64,000 bases of DNA from Paenibacillus pedocola (GCF_031599675.1 NZ_CP134223.1:4960001-5024000); one strand, 5' to 3'. Shown: positions 9,191-20,085, numbered from the stretch's first letter. Numbers and translations are program-made. The notes: a model not told the origin generated them from the letters alone.

Positions 9191-9583
9191 ATGTACTTAA
9201 TCCGGCGCCTGCTTTCGTGGAGAATTTCAAATCCAGTTCTGTCGGGTTTATGCCGATCGTTTATGTGGATGCTCGCAGGGGCATTTATTCTCTCACTCCT
9301 GCTGTGGGGCAGCGGCCTTAAGGAACAGGACCTTACAATGTATACTTATATTGTCCACGGTATTGCTGCCGCATTCGGCGGTCTTACAGCCGGAAGCAGA
9401 GCCGCAAGCAAGGGCTGGTATCAAGGTGCGCTAACCGGCATTTTTTACGGGGCGATTGTGCTGCTGGTCGGATTTCTCGCGCTTGACAGCTCGCCTGCCG
9501 GCATTGACGGCTTGTGGATTTTGGCTGCGGCAGCGATTGGGGCACTTGGAGGAATGTTTGGGGTTAATTTGCAAAAATCCTAA
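9191..9583 (+). CDS. TIGR04086-family small membrane protein
   Basis: 130 aa with four predicted TM segments and a glycine-rich second half (AAAFGGLTAGSRAASKGWYQGALTG) typical of the TIGR04086/YrzE family found next to yajC/tgt in Bacillales. The ATG at 9191 follows AGGAGG with a 7-nt spacer. An upstream in-frame ATG at 9119 lies inside the tandem repeat and lacks a ribosome site, so it is rejected. The function is unknown. Confidence 0.75.
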   Translation: MYLIRRLLSWRISNPVLSGLCRSFMWMLAGAFILSLLLWGSGLKEQDLTMYTYIVHGIAAAFGGLTAGSRAASKGWYQGALTGIFYGAIVLLVGFLALDSSPAGIDGLWILAAAAIGALGGMFGVNLQKS

Positions 9584-9678
9584 TAAATAGAATATTCTAA
9601 AAAATTAAAACCTTCTTCGAAAATATGTTACACTGGATTCATCTGACTGTGCAAAAGCTCAAGGAGGCTTTGAATGTT

Positions 9679-10518
9679 TTGCTGTACCAATCCATGAATC
9701 ATGTAGTTCTCTATACCGTCGTTATTGTAGTGCTGTTAATCTGGCTCGGTACCCGGCGTAATCCTTTGCTGGCATTTCTAGAAATCGGCAGGGAACTGTT
9801 GCGCTCTTATAAGTTTCTGCTGATTATTGCCGGAATGATCAGTGTTCTAACCCTTAACAAATATGAACTGCAGATCGAAAGGAAGATGCATCTCGGTTCC
9901 GATTTTACGTCCTTCATCTTTGGGCTGGAGGGGCATTTTGTAGAGTATGTGCAGCAGCTCTTTTATTCTCCCTGGCTGACGCCGATTATTGTTTTCTTCT
10001 ATATTTTTATGCTCCAGTCTGTACTCGCCGCATCACTTGGCGTCTATTTGCTGGATAAAAACCGCGTGATGCTCTATGCCACGTGCTACACGATCATGAT
10101 CGTTTATGCGGTTGCCATTCCGTTCTATTTATATTTCCCGGTAAACGAGGTTTGGTCCTATGCTCCGGCAGGTGTCCGGTTTACAATGCTTGACGTTTTC
10201 CCGAGATTCGAACAGGAATATAGACCTCTCTCCGGTCTGAACAACTGCTTTCCAAGCCTGCATACGGCCATTTCAGTTTCTACAGCGATCTTGGCTTACC
10301 GTTCCGGCAACCGGCGCTGGATGGTCATTACAACGCTCTCTGCAGCCCTGATTGTGTTCGGAATCTTCTATCTCGGCATCCACTGGCTCACCGACATGCT
10401 TGGCGGAACACTGCTCGCAGTACTCTCTACCTCCGCAGCTGTCCAGCTCGCGAAGCTTACGCTACGCAGCGGGGAAGAATCACTGGCTGTGCGTAGCCGG
10501 GCAACGGATGTTCAGTGA
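9679..10518 (+). CDS. PAP2-superfamily / inositolphosphotransferase-like membrane protein
   Basis: About 279 aa with six TM segments. The C-terminal part has the PAP2 signatures NNCFPSLHTA (equivalent of PSGH) and YLGIHWLTDMLGG (histidine and aspartate). The family covers lipid phosphate phosphatases and phospho-alcohol transferases. The start is uncertain: AAGGAGG at 9661-9667 favours TTG at 9679; an in-frame ATG at 9625 extends the frame by 18 codons but has no ribosome site. It converges on yajC with a shared terminator. Confidence 0.78.
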   Translation: MLYQSMNHVVLYTVVIVVLLIWLGTRRNPLLAFLEIGRELLRSYKFLLIIAGMISVLTLNKYELQIERKMHLGSDFTSFIFGLEGHFVEYVQQLFYSPWLTPIIVFFYIFMLQSVLAASLGVYLLDKNRVMLYATCYTIMIVYAVAIPFYLYFPVNEVWSYAPAGVRFTMLDVFPRFEQEYRPLSGLNNCFPSLHTAISVSTAILAYRSGNRRWMVITTLSAALIVFGIFYLGIHWLTDMLGGTLLAVLSTSAAVQLAKLTLRSGEESLAVRSRATDVQ

Positions 10519-10552
10519 TACTCCATATACTGCAAGAACGATTAATGCACAC

Positions 10553-10592
10553 AAAAAAGCGGCATTCTCTTAAAAGAGAATTGCCGCTTTTT
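10553..10592. terminator. Bidirectional terminator between PAP2 gene and yajC
   Basis: A near-perfect hairpin (AAAAAGCGGCATTCTCTT, minimal loop, then the complement ending GCCGCTTTTT) lies between convergent genes. It carries A- and T-tracts on both flanks, so it can work in either direction. Confidence 0.9.
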
Positions 10593-10608
10593 ATGTATGT
10601 TGTGAAAA

Positions 10609-10917
10609 CTACTCTTTACCTTCTGCGATTGTAACAGCATGGCTGATCGAACCGCGGTCAAAGGTGAGCTTGGTTACATCATTAACCCGCAAAACAACGA
10701 TATCGTCGGAAATCTCTGTGATCGTCCCGTGAAGGCCACCAATCGTGACTACCTTATCGCCTTTTTTCAGAGCTTTTAACATACTGTTTCGCGTTTTGGT
10801 TTTCTTCTGCTGCGGGCGGATAAGTAAGAAATAAAACACCACAAACATTAGTACAAACGGGCCTACAAGACCCAGGATGCTGCCCCCGCTACCCGTAGTT
10901 GCTGCAAATTGAAACAT
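10609..10917 (-). CDS. yajC: Preprotein translocase subunit YajC
   Basis: 102 aa. One N-terminal TM segment (LGLVGPFVLMFVVFYFLLI) is followed by RPQQKKTK and the cytoplasmic domain with KGDKVVTIGGLHGTI, the YajC signature. It associates with the SecDF complex. It is the last gene of the ruv-queA-tgt-yajC run, 44 bp after tgt. Confidence 0.94.
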   Translation of the reverse strand: MFQFAATTGSGGSILGLVGPFVLMFVVFYFLLIRPQQKKTKTRNSMLKALKKGDKVVTIGGLHGTITEISDDIVVLRVNDVTKLTFDRGSISHAVTIAEGKE

Positions 10918-10961
10918 ATCTATTCCCTCCTTTCAGTACACATTAAGCACAATCGAGTGTT

Positions 10962-12119
<1,158 letters not shown>

Positions 12120-13148
12120 TTAATAAATAAACATTGCATCACCGAAGCTGAAAAAGCGGTAGTGTTCCTTAATCGCTTCCTCATATGCGGCAAGTATATG
12201 CTCCCGTCCCGCTAAAGCACTAACCAGCATAACCAGGGTTGACTTCGGCAGATGGAAATTCGTAATCAGCGCGTTTACTACCGTAAACTGATAGCCGGGA
12301 TATATAAAAATATCCGTCCACCCGCTGCCTGCCTGAAGGATTCCATCCCCGGCCTGTCTTCCGGCCGTTTCGAGCGTCCGGCAGGAGGTGGTGCCAACGG
12401 CGATAATCCGCCCGCCCCTTGACCTTGCCGCATTCAGCAGATCGGCTGTCTCCTGGGATAACTCATAATACTCCGCATGCATCACATGCTCTTCTACCTT
12501 CTCCACAGACATCGGGCGGAAAGTGCCGAGTCCAACGTGAAGGGTAATATAGGCGATATTAACGCCTTTTGCAGCAATTTGCTCCAGCAGTTCCTTGGTA
12601 AAATGCAGGCCTGCCGTCGGTGCGGCTGCTGAACCTTCATGACGGGCATAAACGGTCTGATAACGTTCACGGTCATCCAGTCTTTCCTTAATATAAGGGG
12701 GCAGCGGCATGGAACCCAGTCTGTCCAGAATTTCCTGAAAAATCCCCTGATAGATGAAGCGCAAGGTGCGCCCGCCCATATCCGACTCGTCTTCAATGAC
12801 TGCACGCAGCTCATCGCTAAAAATAATAACCGCACCGGTCTTCAGCTTCTTGCCCGGCTTCACCAGGGCCTCCCAGCGGTCTTCCCCCAAATTCTTCAGG
12901 AGCAGCACCTCGGCTTTGGCACCGGTATCTTCCTTGACCCCGAACAGCCTGGCGGGAATTACCCGTGTATCATTCAGCACCAGCGTATCGCCTGGCTGAA
13001 ACTGCTCTAGTATATCAGTAAAATGCCGATGTTCGAGCTGCCCGTTCTCCTTATTCACCATGAGCAGCCTTGAAGCACTGCGGTCAGGCAGCGGAGTCTG
13101 GGCAATCAGCTCCTCCGGCAGATGAAAGTCATAATCTTCTACATTCAT
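12120..13148 (-). CDS. queA: S-adenosylmethionine:tRNA ribosyltransferase-isomerase
   Basis: 342 aa. It converts preQ1-tRNA to epoxyqueuosine-tRNA using the ribosyl group of SAM. It begins [29 protein letters not shown] and contains the conserved GLHFT and HVGLGTFRP motifs; the C-terminus [10 protein letters not shown] is intact. It lies in the typical ruvB-queA-tgt order with the spoIID-like gene inserted before it. Confidence 0.97.
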   Translation of the reverse strand: MNVEDYDFHLPEELIAQTPLPDRSASRLLMVNKENGQLEHRHFTDILEQFQPGDTLVLNDTRVIPARLFGVKEDTGAKAEVLLLKNLGEDRWEALVKPGKKLKTGAVIIFSDELRAVIEDESDMGGRTLRFIYQGIFQEILDRLGSMPLPPYIKERLDDRERYQTVYARHEGSAAAPTAGLHFTKELLEQIAAKGVNIAYITLHVGLGTFRPMSVEKVEEHVMHAEYYELSQETADLLNAARSRGGRIIAVGTTSCRTLETAGRQAGDGILQAGSGWTDIFIYPGYQFTVVNALITNFHLPKSTLVMLVSALAGREHILAAYEEAIKEHYRFFSFGDAMFIY

Positions 13149-13157
13149 GTTCAGTCT

Positions 13158-15254
13158 TCATTCCTTAACTATAGTAACGTTATTAAAATAGTGTTGCAAT
13201 ATTTGCCTGTAATCATACCCGCTGTCCGCCATGCCCTTTACACCCCATTGAGACATGCCGAGCCCATGGCCGTTCCCCCAGCCGATAAAGTAAAATCCGC
13301 TGGTGCCGGTAACGACTCTGGCGGAGGAATCAGCACCCATAACAACGGTTCCGCTGCTCTGGGCGGAAACCTTGCCGGTGGCAGACAGCACACCTGCAGT
13401 TTGAGAACCGCCAATGGTTGCTGTAGAGCCGTCAGCGCCTAATACAGTATAACTGCCGGAAGGTACAATATCAAACAAAGTGCTGGGCAATCCGTTAAAT
13501 GCTGACCGGAAAAGATCCGGGTATTTCACCTGCAGAATCTCGCCGTTCGCCTTTACTTGCATAGCTCTTCCCGAGGGCCCGCGCTGAGTGACCTGCAGAC
13601 TCACAATGGAAGACGGCAGCGAATTACTTGTCTTGCCGCTCAGGCTTTTCAGCAGCTCGGCTGAGGTATAGGGCCCTTTAATCCAGCTATAGCTGCCGGA
13701 TTCGTAGACCTGATCCAGCACAACGGCGTTGTCGCCGGGATTCAGCTTCCCTACAGGACTACTGCTGCTCTCAATAACCGGCAAAGGCCGGATATTCACA
13801 TCTTTGGTTGTTGCTGTAGCAATACTCAGTCCCGCCGCAGTTGTGTCGCCGGTCAATTTAATATTATCTTCACGGGCATACCCGGAAATGCCGCTTGGCA
13901 GGAGCACATAATACCATTTCTTTGAGGACGCGACCGCCGCCGCGTCCTCGGCACTTAGTACACTGACGAACATAGTGCCGCCGTTATTCCATACCTCGGA
14001 GGGATCGGCTGTCACACCGCCGCTGTTCGAGGAGAAGACGGCTTCGACAAGCTTGCCGCCGCTCATCAGCACTTCACCGGCGGTGGCATCCACCGCTTTG
14101 GTAATGACAGGCGCTTCGGCTCCGATGCCGTTATACACCTGGCTAAGGGTCGTATCCACCACATTCGCCACATCAAATCTGTTGCCCTGGGCCAGCGCAT
14201 AGCTGCGTGCGGCTACCGCCTGGGCCTTCAGCGCTTCCGCCGGCCAGCCTGAGGAAACCTCTCCGCCGACTACGGCATATAAATACTGCTCCAGCGGAAC
14301 CTCATTGATCACCGCCAATGATCCCGCCAAACCGCTCAGCTCCAGATCCCCGCGGTAGGTTCGTTTGGATCTCTCCACAATCTGAATGCCGGCTTCATTA
14401 CCGGCAGCCACAAACTTCGCCCCTGTACCGGATACGATGTAATGGAAGGCCTGGCCTTCGCTGATCCAGTCCATCCCCGCATCCGTCCGGATGATCAGGC
14501 CGGTGGCGCCGGCAGCACCGGCAGTCCAGGTCAGCTGCGGCAATGCAGCAGCCGCGCTCACCTGCAGCGCAGCTAACTCGCTGTCATTCGCCGCTTCCCC
14601 GGCCCATACCTGATACTTCGTACTGCCGTCAGCACCTGACACCAGCACCTTCCAGGCATCAATTCCGGCAGCGGTAATGCTGCTCAGAACAGGTTCCGCC
14701 TCCTGTGAAGTAGCAAATTCTCCGGCGAGCAGATGCTTGTTGCCCTTGACGGCAATCGTCTGGTCAGCCGGAATAGGCAGCCCCGCCTTACCTACACGGG
14801 TAAGACCTTCTTTGGCTGCAGCTTCACTTAAATATGGACCTGTATATAATTGATACACGCTGGCACCGCCGCGTGTGGTAACGAACAGCTGCGGTTTATC
14901 GGAAGAAGCTTGCAGCTTCTTCGCGGCATCGGCCGCGATCTGCCAGGATGGGGTCTCCATCACCTTAACCCTGAAGCCGTCCAGGCTGATGCGGATCTTG
15001 TTATTGGCCGGAACCGGCAGCAGTACTGTTCCGGCAGCGGACTCCAGATTAAAGGCTGCATTGGATTGCAGCGTTACGAACGGGACGGTGGATTTATATT
15101 TGCTGCCGATATCGGCATACAGTGCAACCCGGATGGTCCGGCCGGATTCGGCATGGCTGTCACCCGCGGGAAACAGAAAACTGCCGGCAATCAGCGTTGC
15201 TGCAAGAAGGGTCCGGCCCAGCTTTCTAATTCCTCTGCGACTGGCAAAATTCAT
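13158..15254 (-). CDS. SpoIID/LytB domain-containing secreted protein
   Basis: 698 aa. A signal peptide (TLLAATLIAGSFLFPAGDSHA) is followed by SPOR-like repeats (about 110-235, with SVYQLYTGPYLSEAAAKEGL and KYQVWAGE). The SpoIID domain shows VPLEQYLYAVVGGEVSSGWPAEALKAQAVAARSYA and VFSSNSGG, and ends in GWGNGHGLGMSQWG...YRQILQHYF. SpoIID enzymes are lytic transglycosylases acting on denuded glycan strands during engulfment. This longer paralogue with SPOR repeats is common between ruvB and queA in Paenibacillus; whether it acts in sporulation is not shown by sequence. Confidence 0.85.
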   Translation of the reverse strand: MNFASRRGIRKLGRTLLAATLIAGSFLFPAGDSHAESGRTIRVALYADIGSKYKSTVPFVTLQSNAAFNLESAAGTVLLPVPANNKIRISLDGFRVKVMETPSWQIAADAAKKLQASSDKPQLFVTTRGGASVYQLYTGPYLSEAAAKEGLTRVGKAGLPIPADQTIAVKGNKHLLAGEFATSQEAEPVLSSITAAGIDAWKVLVSGADGSTKYQVWAGEAANDSELAALQVSAAAALPQLTWTAGAAGATGLIIRTDAGMDWISEGQAFHYIVSGTGAKFVAAGNEAGIQIVERSKRTYRGDLELSGLAGSLAVINEVPLEQYLYAVVGGEVSSGWPAEALKAQAVAARSYALAQGNRFDVANVVDTTLSQVYNGIGAEAPVITKAVDATAGEVLMSGGKLVEAVFSSNSGGVTADPSEVWNNGGTMFVSVLSAEDAAAVASSKKWYYVLLPSGISGYAREDNIKLTGDTTAAGLSIATATTKDVNIRPLPVIESSSSPVGKLNPGDNAVVLDQVYESGSYSWIKGPYTSAELLKSLSGKTSNSLPSSIVSLQVTQRGPSGRAMQVKANGEILQVKYPDLFRSAFNGLPSTLFDIVPSGSYTVLGADGSTATIGGSQTAGVLSATGKVSAQSSGTVVMGADSSARVVTGTSGFYFIGWGNGHGLGMSQWGVKGMADSGYDYRQILQHYFNNVTIVKE

Positions 15255-15291
15255 CAGGAAGTCCCCCTTAGAAGTTGTTTTATTATTTGCA

Positions 15292-16296
15292 TTACTGCTG
15301 CGGAGGGAGCGGAAGTCCTAAATGCTGGTACGCGGCAGGCGTCACCATTCTTCCTCTCGGCGTCCGCTGCAGAAATCCGATCTGCAATAGATACGGCTCA
15401 TATACATCCTCAATGGTCTGGCTCTCTTCACCTATCGTAGCAGCAATTGTATCCAGTCCCACGGGACCGCCGCGGAAAACACTGATCATGGAGCGCAGCA
15501 TTTTATGGTCAATGCTGTCCAGCCCGCGCGGGTCGACCTGCAGCATCTTCAGCGACTCGCCGGCAATGTCCGGGGTAATAATTCCGTCGCCGCGCACCTG
15601 TGCAAAGTCACGCACCCGCTTCAGCAGGCGGTTCGCAATCCGCGGCGTCCCCCGTGAACGCAGTGCGATCTCTTCGGCGGCATCGCCGATAATCTCAATA
15701 CCGAGCAGTTCGGCATTGCGGGAGACGATGAAGCTCAGCTCATCAATGCTGTAATACTCCAGGCGGCTGACCACCCCGAAGCGGTCGCGCAGCGGTGCGG
15801 ACAAAAGTCCGGCCCGTGTGGTCGCACCGATCAGCGTAAACGGCGGCAGATCCAGCCGGACGGAACGGGCGCTTGGGCCTTTGCCGATCATAATATCGAG
15901 CGCAAAGTCCTCCATTGCCGGATACATCACTTCCTCCACCGTACGGTGCAGCCGGTGGATCTCGTCAATGAACAGCACATCGCCCTCCTGCAGATTGGTG
16001 AGCAATGCCGCCAGATCCCCGGGCCGCTCGATGGCCGGACCTGACGTTGTCCGCAGATTCACGCCAAGCTCGTTGGCGATAATATTGGCCAGCGTTGTTT
16101 TGCCAAGGCCCGGAGGACCGTACAGCAGCACATGATCCAGCGCCTCACTGCGCATTTTGGCAGCTTCAATATATATTTTAAGGTTCTCTTTCACCTGATT
16201 CTGTCCGATGTACTCGCCCAAATAACGCGGACGCAGGCTTAATTCCACCGCTTGCTCGTCCATCATCAGATTAGCCGATATAATCCGGTCATCCAT
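15292..16296 (-). CDS. ruvB: Holliday junction branch migration DNA helicase RuvB
   Basis: 334 aa AAA+ motor. Walker A is [11 protein letters not shown] and Walker B LFIDEIHR; the sensor 1 segment is GATTRAG and the C-terminal winged helix ends [16 protein letters not shown]. It works with RuvA on Holliday junctions. It lies 27 bp after ruvA. Confidence 0.97.
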   Translation of the reverse strand: MDDRIISANLMMDEQAVELSLRPRYLGEYIGQNQVKENLKIYIEAAKMRSEALDHVLLYGPPGLGKTTLANIIANELGVNLRTTSGPAIERPGDLAALLTNLQEGDVLFIDEIHRLHRTVEEVMYPAMEDFALDIMIGKGPSARSVRLDLPPFTLIGATTRAGLLSAPLRDRFGVVSRLEYYSIDELSFIVSRNAELLGIEIIGDAAEEIALRSRGTPRIANRLLKRVRDFAQVRGDGIITPDIAGESLKMLQVDPRGLDSIDHKMLRSMISVFRGGPVGLDTIAATIGEESQTIEDVYEPYLLQIGFLQRTPRGRMVTPAAYQHLGLPLPPQQ

Positions 16297-16322
16297 TTAT
16301 TCATCACTCCGTTCTTCAAGGC

Positions 16323-16946
16323 TTACTTCGCTATATATAGCAGCCCCAGCGCCTTCTTCATCAGCACATCAACAGTTCCTGTATCCGTGCCTTCTTTCTT
16401 CATCGTCAGCCAGACACGGTCAAGCTCAGCTTCAGTATAACCCAGCGCCTTCAGCGCGTCCCGTGCTTCTTCCCAAGGCAGCGCGGCGGCTTTGGCATCA
16501 GCCTCTGCCGCAACCGCGAATAATCCGGTCTGCATTGAAACGGCGCTTAGTCCGTCCAGCTTGTCGCGCAGATCCAGAATCATCCGCTGCGCGGTCTTTT
16601 TGCCGATTCCCGGCAGCTTCGTCAGGAAAGTAATATTCTCCTGATAGATGGCCGCGATCAGCTGATCCGGCGTTCCTCCCGTCAGGATCCCAAGGGCAAC
16701 GCGCGGACCGATGCCGGATACCTCAATCAGCTTGCGGAACAGCTTCTGCTCTTCCCTTGTCGGAAATCCGAACAGCAGTGTCGCATCCTCACGTGTCTGA
16801 TAATGGATATAGATTGTCACAGGCCCTTCCGTCTTGGCAAATGCATAAGGATTCGGGCAGAATACCCGGTAGCCAACCCCCTGGACATCCAGCACCACAT
16901 ATTCTGACTCCAAATGTACAACCGGTCCTCTTAAGTAATCTATCAT
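16323..16946 (-). CDS. ruvA: Holliday junction branch migration protein RuvA
   Basis: 207 aa. Domain I begins [28 protein letters not shown]. Domain II has two helix-hairpin-helix motifs ([13 protein letters not shown]-like [11 protein letters not shown] and [12 protein letters not shown]). Domain III is C-terminal ([15 protein letters not shown]). Its ATG overlaps the ruvC stop by 4 bp. Confidence 0.96.
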   Translation of the reverse strand: MIDYLRGPVVHLESEYVVLDVQGVGYRVFCPNPYAFAKTEGPVTIYIHYQTREDATLLFGFPTREEQKLFRKLIEVSGIGPRVALGILTGGTPDQLIAAIYQENITFLTKLPGIGKKTAQRMILDLRDKLDGLSAVSMQTGLFAVAAEADAKAAALPWEEARDALKALGYTEAELDRVWLTMKKEGTDTGTVDVLMKKALGLLYIAK

Positions 16947-17446
16947 TTTCGCAATACCTCATTTAATTTGGAATTAAGACTTACAGAATGGGCATGACAT
17001 ACCGCTACAGCAAGCGCATCGGCTACATCATCCGGTTTCGGGACAGCAGACAGCTTCAGCAGCAGCTTCACCATTTCCTGCACCTGCTTCTTCTCCGCCT
17101 TGCCGTAACCGACCACAGCCTGCTTCACCATCATCGGTGTATATTCGGAGACCGGGAGCCCGCGCTGCACAGCGGCAAGAATCAGCACACCGCGTGCCTG
17201 CGCAACAGGCAGCGCAGTTGTTACATTGCGGGCGAAAAACAGCTTCTCCACCGCAACTGCATCCGGCTTGTATTTATCAATAAGCTGAACCATGCCTTCA
17301 TAGACATGCAGCAGCCGCCCTTCCTCCGGAGTATGCGCCTCGGTCTGAATGGAACCATATTGAACCGGTGTTAATTTATTCCCTTCCTTATCAACGAAGC
17401 CGAAGCCGACAATCGCCAGCCCCGGGTCAATTCCCAGGATGCGCAA
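16943..17446 (-). CDS. ruvC: Crossover junction endodeoxyribonuclease RuvC
   Basis: 167 aa RNase H-like resolvase. Acidic residues are visible in RILGIDPG (first Asp), AVEKLFF (Glu) and [13 protein letters not shown] (Asp pair). The TTG at 17446 gives the usual MRILGIDPG start with GAGGAG 9 nt upstream; a GTG seven codons earlier is less well placed. Unlike B. subtilis, which uses RecU, this lineage keeps RuvC. It is the first gene of the ruv operon and the left flank of the agr/NRPS-PKS island. Confidence 0.93.
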   Translation of the reverse strand: MRILGIDPGLAIVGFGFVDKEGNKLTPVQYGSIQTEAHTPEEGRLLHVYEGMVQLIDKYKPDAVAVEKLFFARNVTTALPVAQARGVLILAAVQRGLPVSEYTPMMVKQAVVGYGKAEKKQVQEMVKLLLKLSAVPKPDDVADALAVAVCHAHSVSLNSKLNEVLRK

Positions 17447-17529
17447 ATCCAATCTCTCCTCTATCACAGGCAGGATATTCCACCGTAATCATCCATTGTC
17501 CGTCACTTAAGCGAACATATGTATTCCTT

Positions 17530-17565
17530 CTAACCATTATAGCAAAAATCACTCTGACGGGAGCA
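17530..17565 (-). promoter_or_regulatory. Candidate promoter for the ruvC operon
   Basis: On the minus strand a TTGCTATAATGG box (TATAAT complement at 17536-17541) lies about 90 bp before the ruvC start. It has a good sigma-A -10 with a TG-like extension, but no clear -35 at 17 bp. Confidence 0.4.
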
Positions 17566-17605
17566 TAAAATTTGCTGCGTTCAACAATGACCATCCTTTG
17601 CGCAG

Positions 17606-17653
17606 CAAAAAGAGCGGAATCTGCCAAATAACCCTAGTGCAGAAACCGCCCTT
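17606..17653 (-). terminator. Terminator of the agr regulator operon
   Basis: A hairpin (AGGGCGG..TCTGC / GCAGA..CCGCTCT, with a 2x2 internal mismatch) is followed on the minus strand by TTTTT, 27 bp beyond the response regulator stop. It marks the left end of the island and insulates the ruv operon. Confidence 0.75.
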
Positions 17654-17679
17654 TTATATTTGCAAGCATTCTATAACAG

Positions 17680-18414
17680 TTAGTGCGGGATAATATCCTT
17701 CAGTCCCCCAAGAAAACGGCTGGAAGCATAGCAGATCTCGCCATTGATCATGCGAATCTCGCGGTTCTTAGTATCCACTTCAGCTATATTATCCTTATTG
17801 ACCACAAAGGAGTTGTGGCAGCGGTAGAACCGGGAGTCCATCTCGAGAATGTCCTTCAGCTTGCCGTAGAATTCAACCTGGCGGTTCTTGGCATGCAGGA
17901 TGATTTTGTGCAGCTGCGGTGAGGTCTCAAAAAATAAAATATCATTATAATCCACACTGATCATCTTATCGCCCGATTTGGTCTGGAACTTCTTGATATT
18001 ATTGTACTTATTCTGCAGATAGCGCGTATTGGCTGTATCAATACATTCAATGACCCGCTGGCGGATATCCGTAAATTTATCCTTCGTAATATAATCCATC
18101 GCTTCAACCTTATAGGTAAACGTTAAATACGTCAGCTCCGAGTGGGTAGTCACGAAGACGATTGCACCGAGGCTGTCATACTGGCGGATTTCCGCTCCCA
18201 GAGCGATCCCGCTCTTCTCCTCCTGCAGATCCACATCCAGAAAATAGAGTCCGGTTACACGGTTATTTTGCAGATAGTCGATGATCTCCTGGGAACGCCC
18301 TGTTGAAATCACCAGCTTCATATCCAGATTCTCCATCATTATGTAATTCTCTATGTAAGAGTTCAGGCGCTTCCTTTGCTCCGGGTCATCCTCACACACA
18401 AATATCTCCAGCAT
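17680..18414 (-). CDS. AgrA-like LytTR-family response regulator
   Basis: 244 aa. An N-terminal receiver (FVCEDDPEQ acidic pair; phosphoacceptor Asp in YFLDVDLQEEKSG) is followed by a LytTR DNA-binding domain (about 140-240: SVDYNDILFFETSP...FYRCHNSFVVNKDNI). This is the AgrA/ComE architecture; such regulators bind pairs of 9-bp boxes spaced about 21 bp. The ATG at 18414 has AGGAGG 7 nt upstream. It is translated 15 bp after the kinase gene, so the two form one operon. Likely targets are the repeat arrays at 20771-20822 and 45484-45513. Confidence 0.88.
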   Translation of the reverse strand: MLEIFVCEDDPEQRKRLNSYIENYIMMENLDMKLVISTGRSQEIIDYLQNNRVTGLYFLDVDLQEEKSGIALGAEIRQYDSLGAIVFVTTHSELTYLTFTYKVEAMDYITKDKFTDIRQRVIECIDTANTRYLQNKYNNIKKFQTKSGDKMISVDYNDILFFETSPQLHKIILHAKNRQVEFYGKLKDILEMDSRFYRCHNSFVVNKDNIAEVDTKNREIRMINGEICYASSRFLGGLKDIIPH

Positions 18415-18429
18415 CAAGCTTCCTCCTGT

Positions 18430-19722
18430 CTAGTAAACTTCCAGTTCCTGAATAAACTGACCATCTTTTCTGTAGGTATCAAGCGTTACCCCGGCGCACT
18501 GAGATACGATCTCCCGCAGATTGCTGAGCCCGAGGCCCCGGCCTGTACCTTTGGTGGAGAAGCCCTTCTCAAAAATCCGGTGCAGCTCCGGGCCGTCCGG
18601 CTGGCAGCTGTTCGCTACGGCAATCAGTACCCCTCCGGTCCGCTTGACCAGCGCCACCCGCAAGTTCGACGATTCGCATTTGACGGCTTCTTCGATTGCA
18701 TTATCCAGAATGATCCCCAGGCAGCGGCAGAGCTTGACGGAATCCATATTGACGGCCTCAATCGGCTCTACCGCCTCCACTACTGCATCGATGTGCAGCT
18801 CCTGCGCGCGGATCAGCTTCGAGGACAGAATGCCCTTCAGCTCCTGAATTTTGACATTCTGCAGCGTTCCCAGCTTATAGTTATTGTTCTGCATCCCCTG
18901 GCTGATCGGCAGGATTTTTTGGTCAAAATAGGTGCTGAGCCCCTCCACATCCTTGGAGCGTATGTATTCGGACATCGACAGCAGAATATTGATATAGTCA
19001 TGGCGGAATTTCTGCATGTCGGTGTACATCATTTCCAGATTGTCTGTGTACTCCAGGAGACGCTCATACTGCTCCTGCTTGCCCTGCATAACAGCCTCCT
19101 TCATGACACTGCGCGTCAGAACCATGAACACACCGATTAAGAGGATGAAATAAAATACAAACAGCAGACTGTTCGCCTGAATATTGGCATTCGTGAATCC
19201 CTGCTGCTTGCCGATTAAGATATTGGCATAAAAAATCACCACCGTAATTACACAAAGAATTGCGAACAGAATTCCGTATCTGCGGAATAACAGCTCATAA
19301 GCCTGGAATTTGGCGAAAAGAAACCGGGCCGCGAATGTGAGAAGAATGGCGATCACGAAATAAGTAGGGTAGTAAACAATGTACAAAGTTCCCTGGATAA
19401 TTTCTTCAAGCGAGGAATGAAAGATCCAGATAAACACATTGCTTGTTATGTAGTCGCTGATTACTGAAATAATTATCGCTATGATCGGAAAGATGATGCT
19501 AAATACAATTCCCCTTGATTTCCAGTAACTTAATGCAATACAAAAAAGCAGAATAATAGTTATACTGGGAATTCCAATCATTATGTATAGAGGATATCCG
19601 ATACAAAGAGAGCCTATAAACATTACAAGACTGAATTTCATATTGAATCTTCCCTGATTTAACATATAAATACTCAAAGAAAGTGTTAACATCTGAACGC
19701 CAACCGATAATAATTCTCCCAA
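18430..19722 (-). CDS. AgrC-like GHKL-family sensor histidine kinase
   Basis: 430 aa. About six or seven TM segments in the first ~210 residues form a polytopic sensor of the AgrC type. The phosphoacceptor region is KFRHDYINILLSM, and a GHKL ATPase ends in GTGRGLGLSNLREI. The TTG at 19722 is chosen because GAGGGGG stands 8 nt upstream; the open frame extends 25 codons further with no ribosome site. By position beside agrB and agrD, its ligand should be the cyclic peptide made from that AgrD. Confidence 0.88.
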   Translation of the reverse strand: MGELLSVGVQMLTLSLSIYMLNQGRFNMKFSLVMFIGSLCIGYPLYIMIGIPSITIILLFCIALSYWKSRGIVFSIIFPIIAIIISVISDYITSNVFIWIFHSSLEEIIQGTLYIVYYPTYFVIAILLTFAARFLFAKFQAYELLFRRYGILFAILCVITVVIFYANILIGKQQGFTNANIQANSLLFVFYFILLIGVFMVLTRSVMKEAVMQGKQEQYERLLEYTDNLEMMYTDMQKFRHDYINILLSMSEYIRSKDVEGLSTYFDQKILPISQGMQNNNYKLGTLQNVKIQELKGILSSKLIRAQELHIDAVVEAVEPIEAVNMDSVKLCRCLGIILDNAIEEAVKCESSNLRVALVKRTGGVLIAVANSCQPDGPELHRIFEKGFSTKGTGRGLGLSNLREIVSQCAGVTLDTYRKDGQFIQELEVY

Positions 19723-19833
19723 AATCCCTATCCCCCTCAGCTTAAGTCCACTCTGTAATTTTATACAAGATTGGTACTTTAACCCTATACATATCATTGT
19801 AATTCATACAAGATAATCTAGTAAAGCTGAATA

Positions 19834-19866
19834 ACCCAAAAAAAGCCTCCTATACCGGAGACCTTT
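19834..19866 (-). terminator. Terminator between agrD and the kinase gene
   Basis: On the minus strand AGGTCTCC, a GGTATA loop and GGAGGCTT form an 8-bp stem (two G-U pairs), followed by a run of seven T. It lies about 50 bp beyond the agrD stop. It separates agrBD from the kinase-regulator pair, so the latter either relies on read-through or has its own promoter in 19723-19830, where TTGTAT and TATAGG occur 16 bp apart on the minus strand. Confidence 0.7.
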
Positions 19867-19914
19867 TCGGATTCTATTGGTTTCATAGCCGTGCAGTGAT
19901 GCTTAAATCGCAGG

Positions 19915-20085
19915 TTATTTATGGGCTGAGGCCTTTAATAACTCCATCGGAATTTTAGGTTCGTGGAAGAATGTCATGCAGCAAGTTTCCATTGCAATAT
20001 CTCCGCTCTTGATTGCCGCATTTCTCACTGCTGCGGCCATACCGTCTTTTACCTCGTTAAACATTCTCTGCGTCATAGTTTTCAT
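19915..20085 (-). CDS. agrD: AgrD-type cyclic (thio)lactone autoinducer prepeptide
   Basis: 56 aa. It starts inside the 3' end of agrB (29-bp overlap), with AAAGGAG 11 nt upstream. The layout is that of AgrD: an amphipathic N-terminal leader (residues 1-33), the signal core at 34-40 (TCCMTFF) and an acidic/proline C-terminal recognition tail HEPKIPMELLKASAHK. Aligning that tail with known AgrD tails (proline at the sixth position after the cut) places AgrB cleavage after Phe40. A ring of five residues would then close on Cys36 (Cys-Met-Thr-Phe-Phe). The neighbouring Cys35 is unusual and could give a six-residue ring or a disulfide. The N-terminal trimming site is not predictable. Confidence 0.87.
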   Translation of the reverse strand: MKTMTQRMFNEVKDGMAAAVRNAAIKSGDIAMETCCMTFFHEPKIPMELLKASAHK

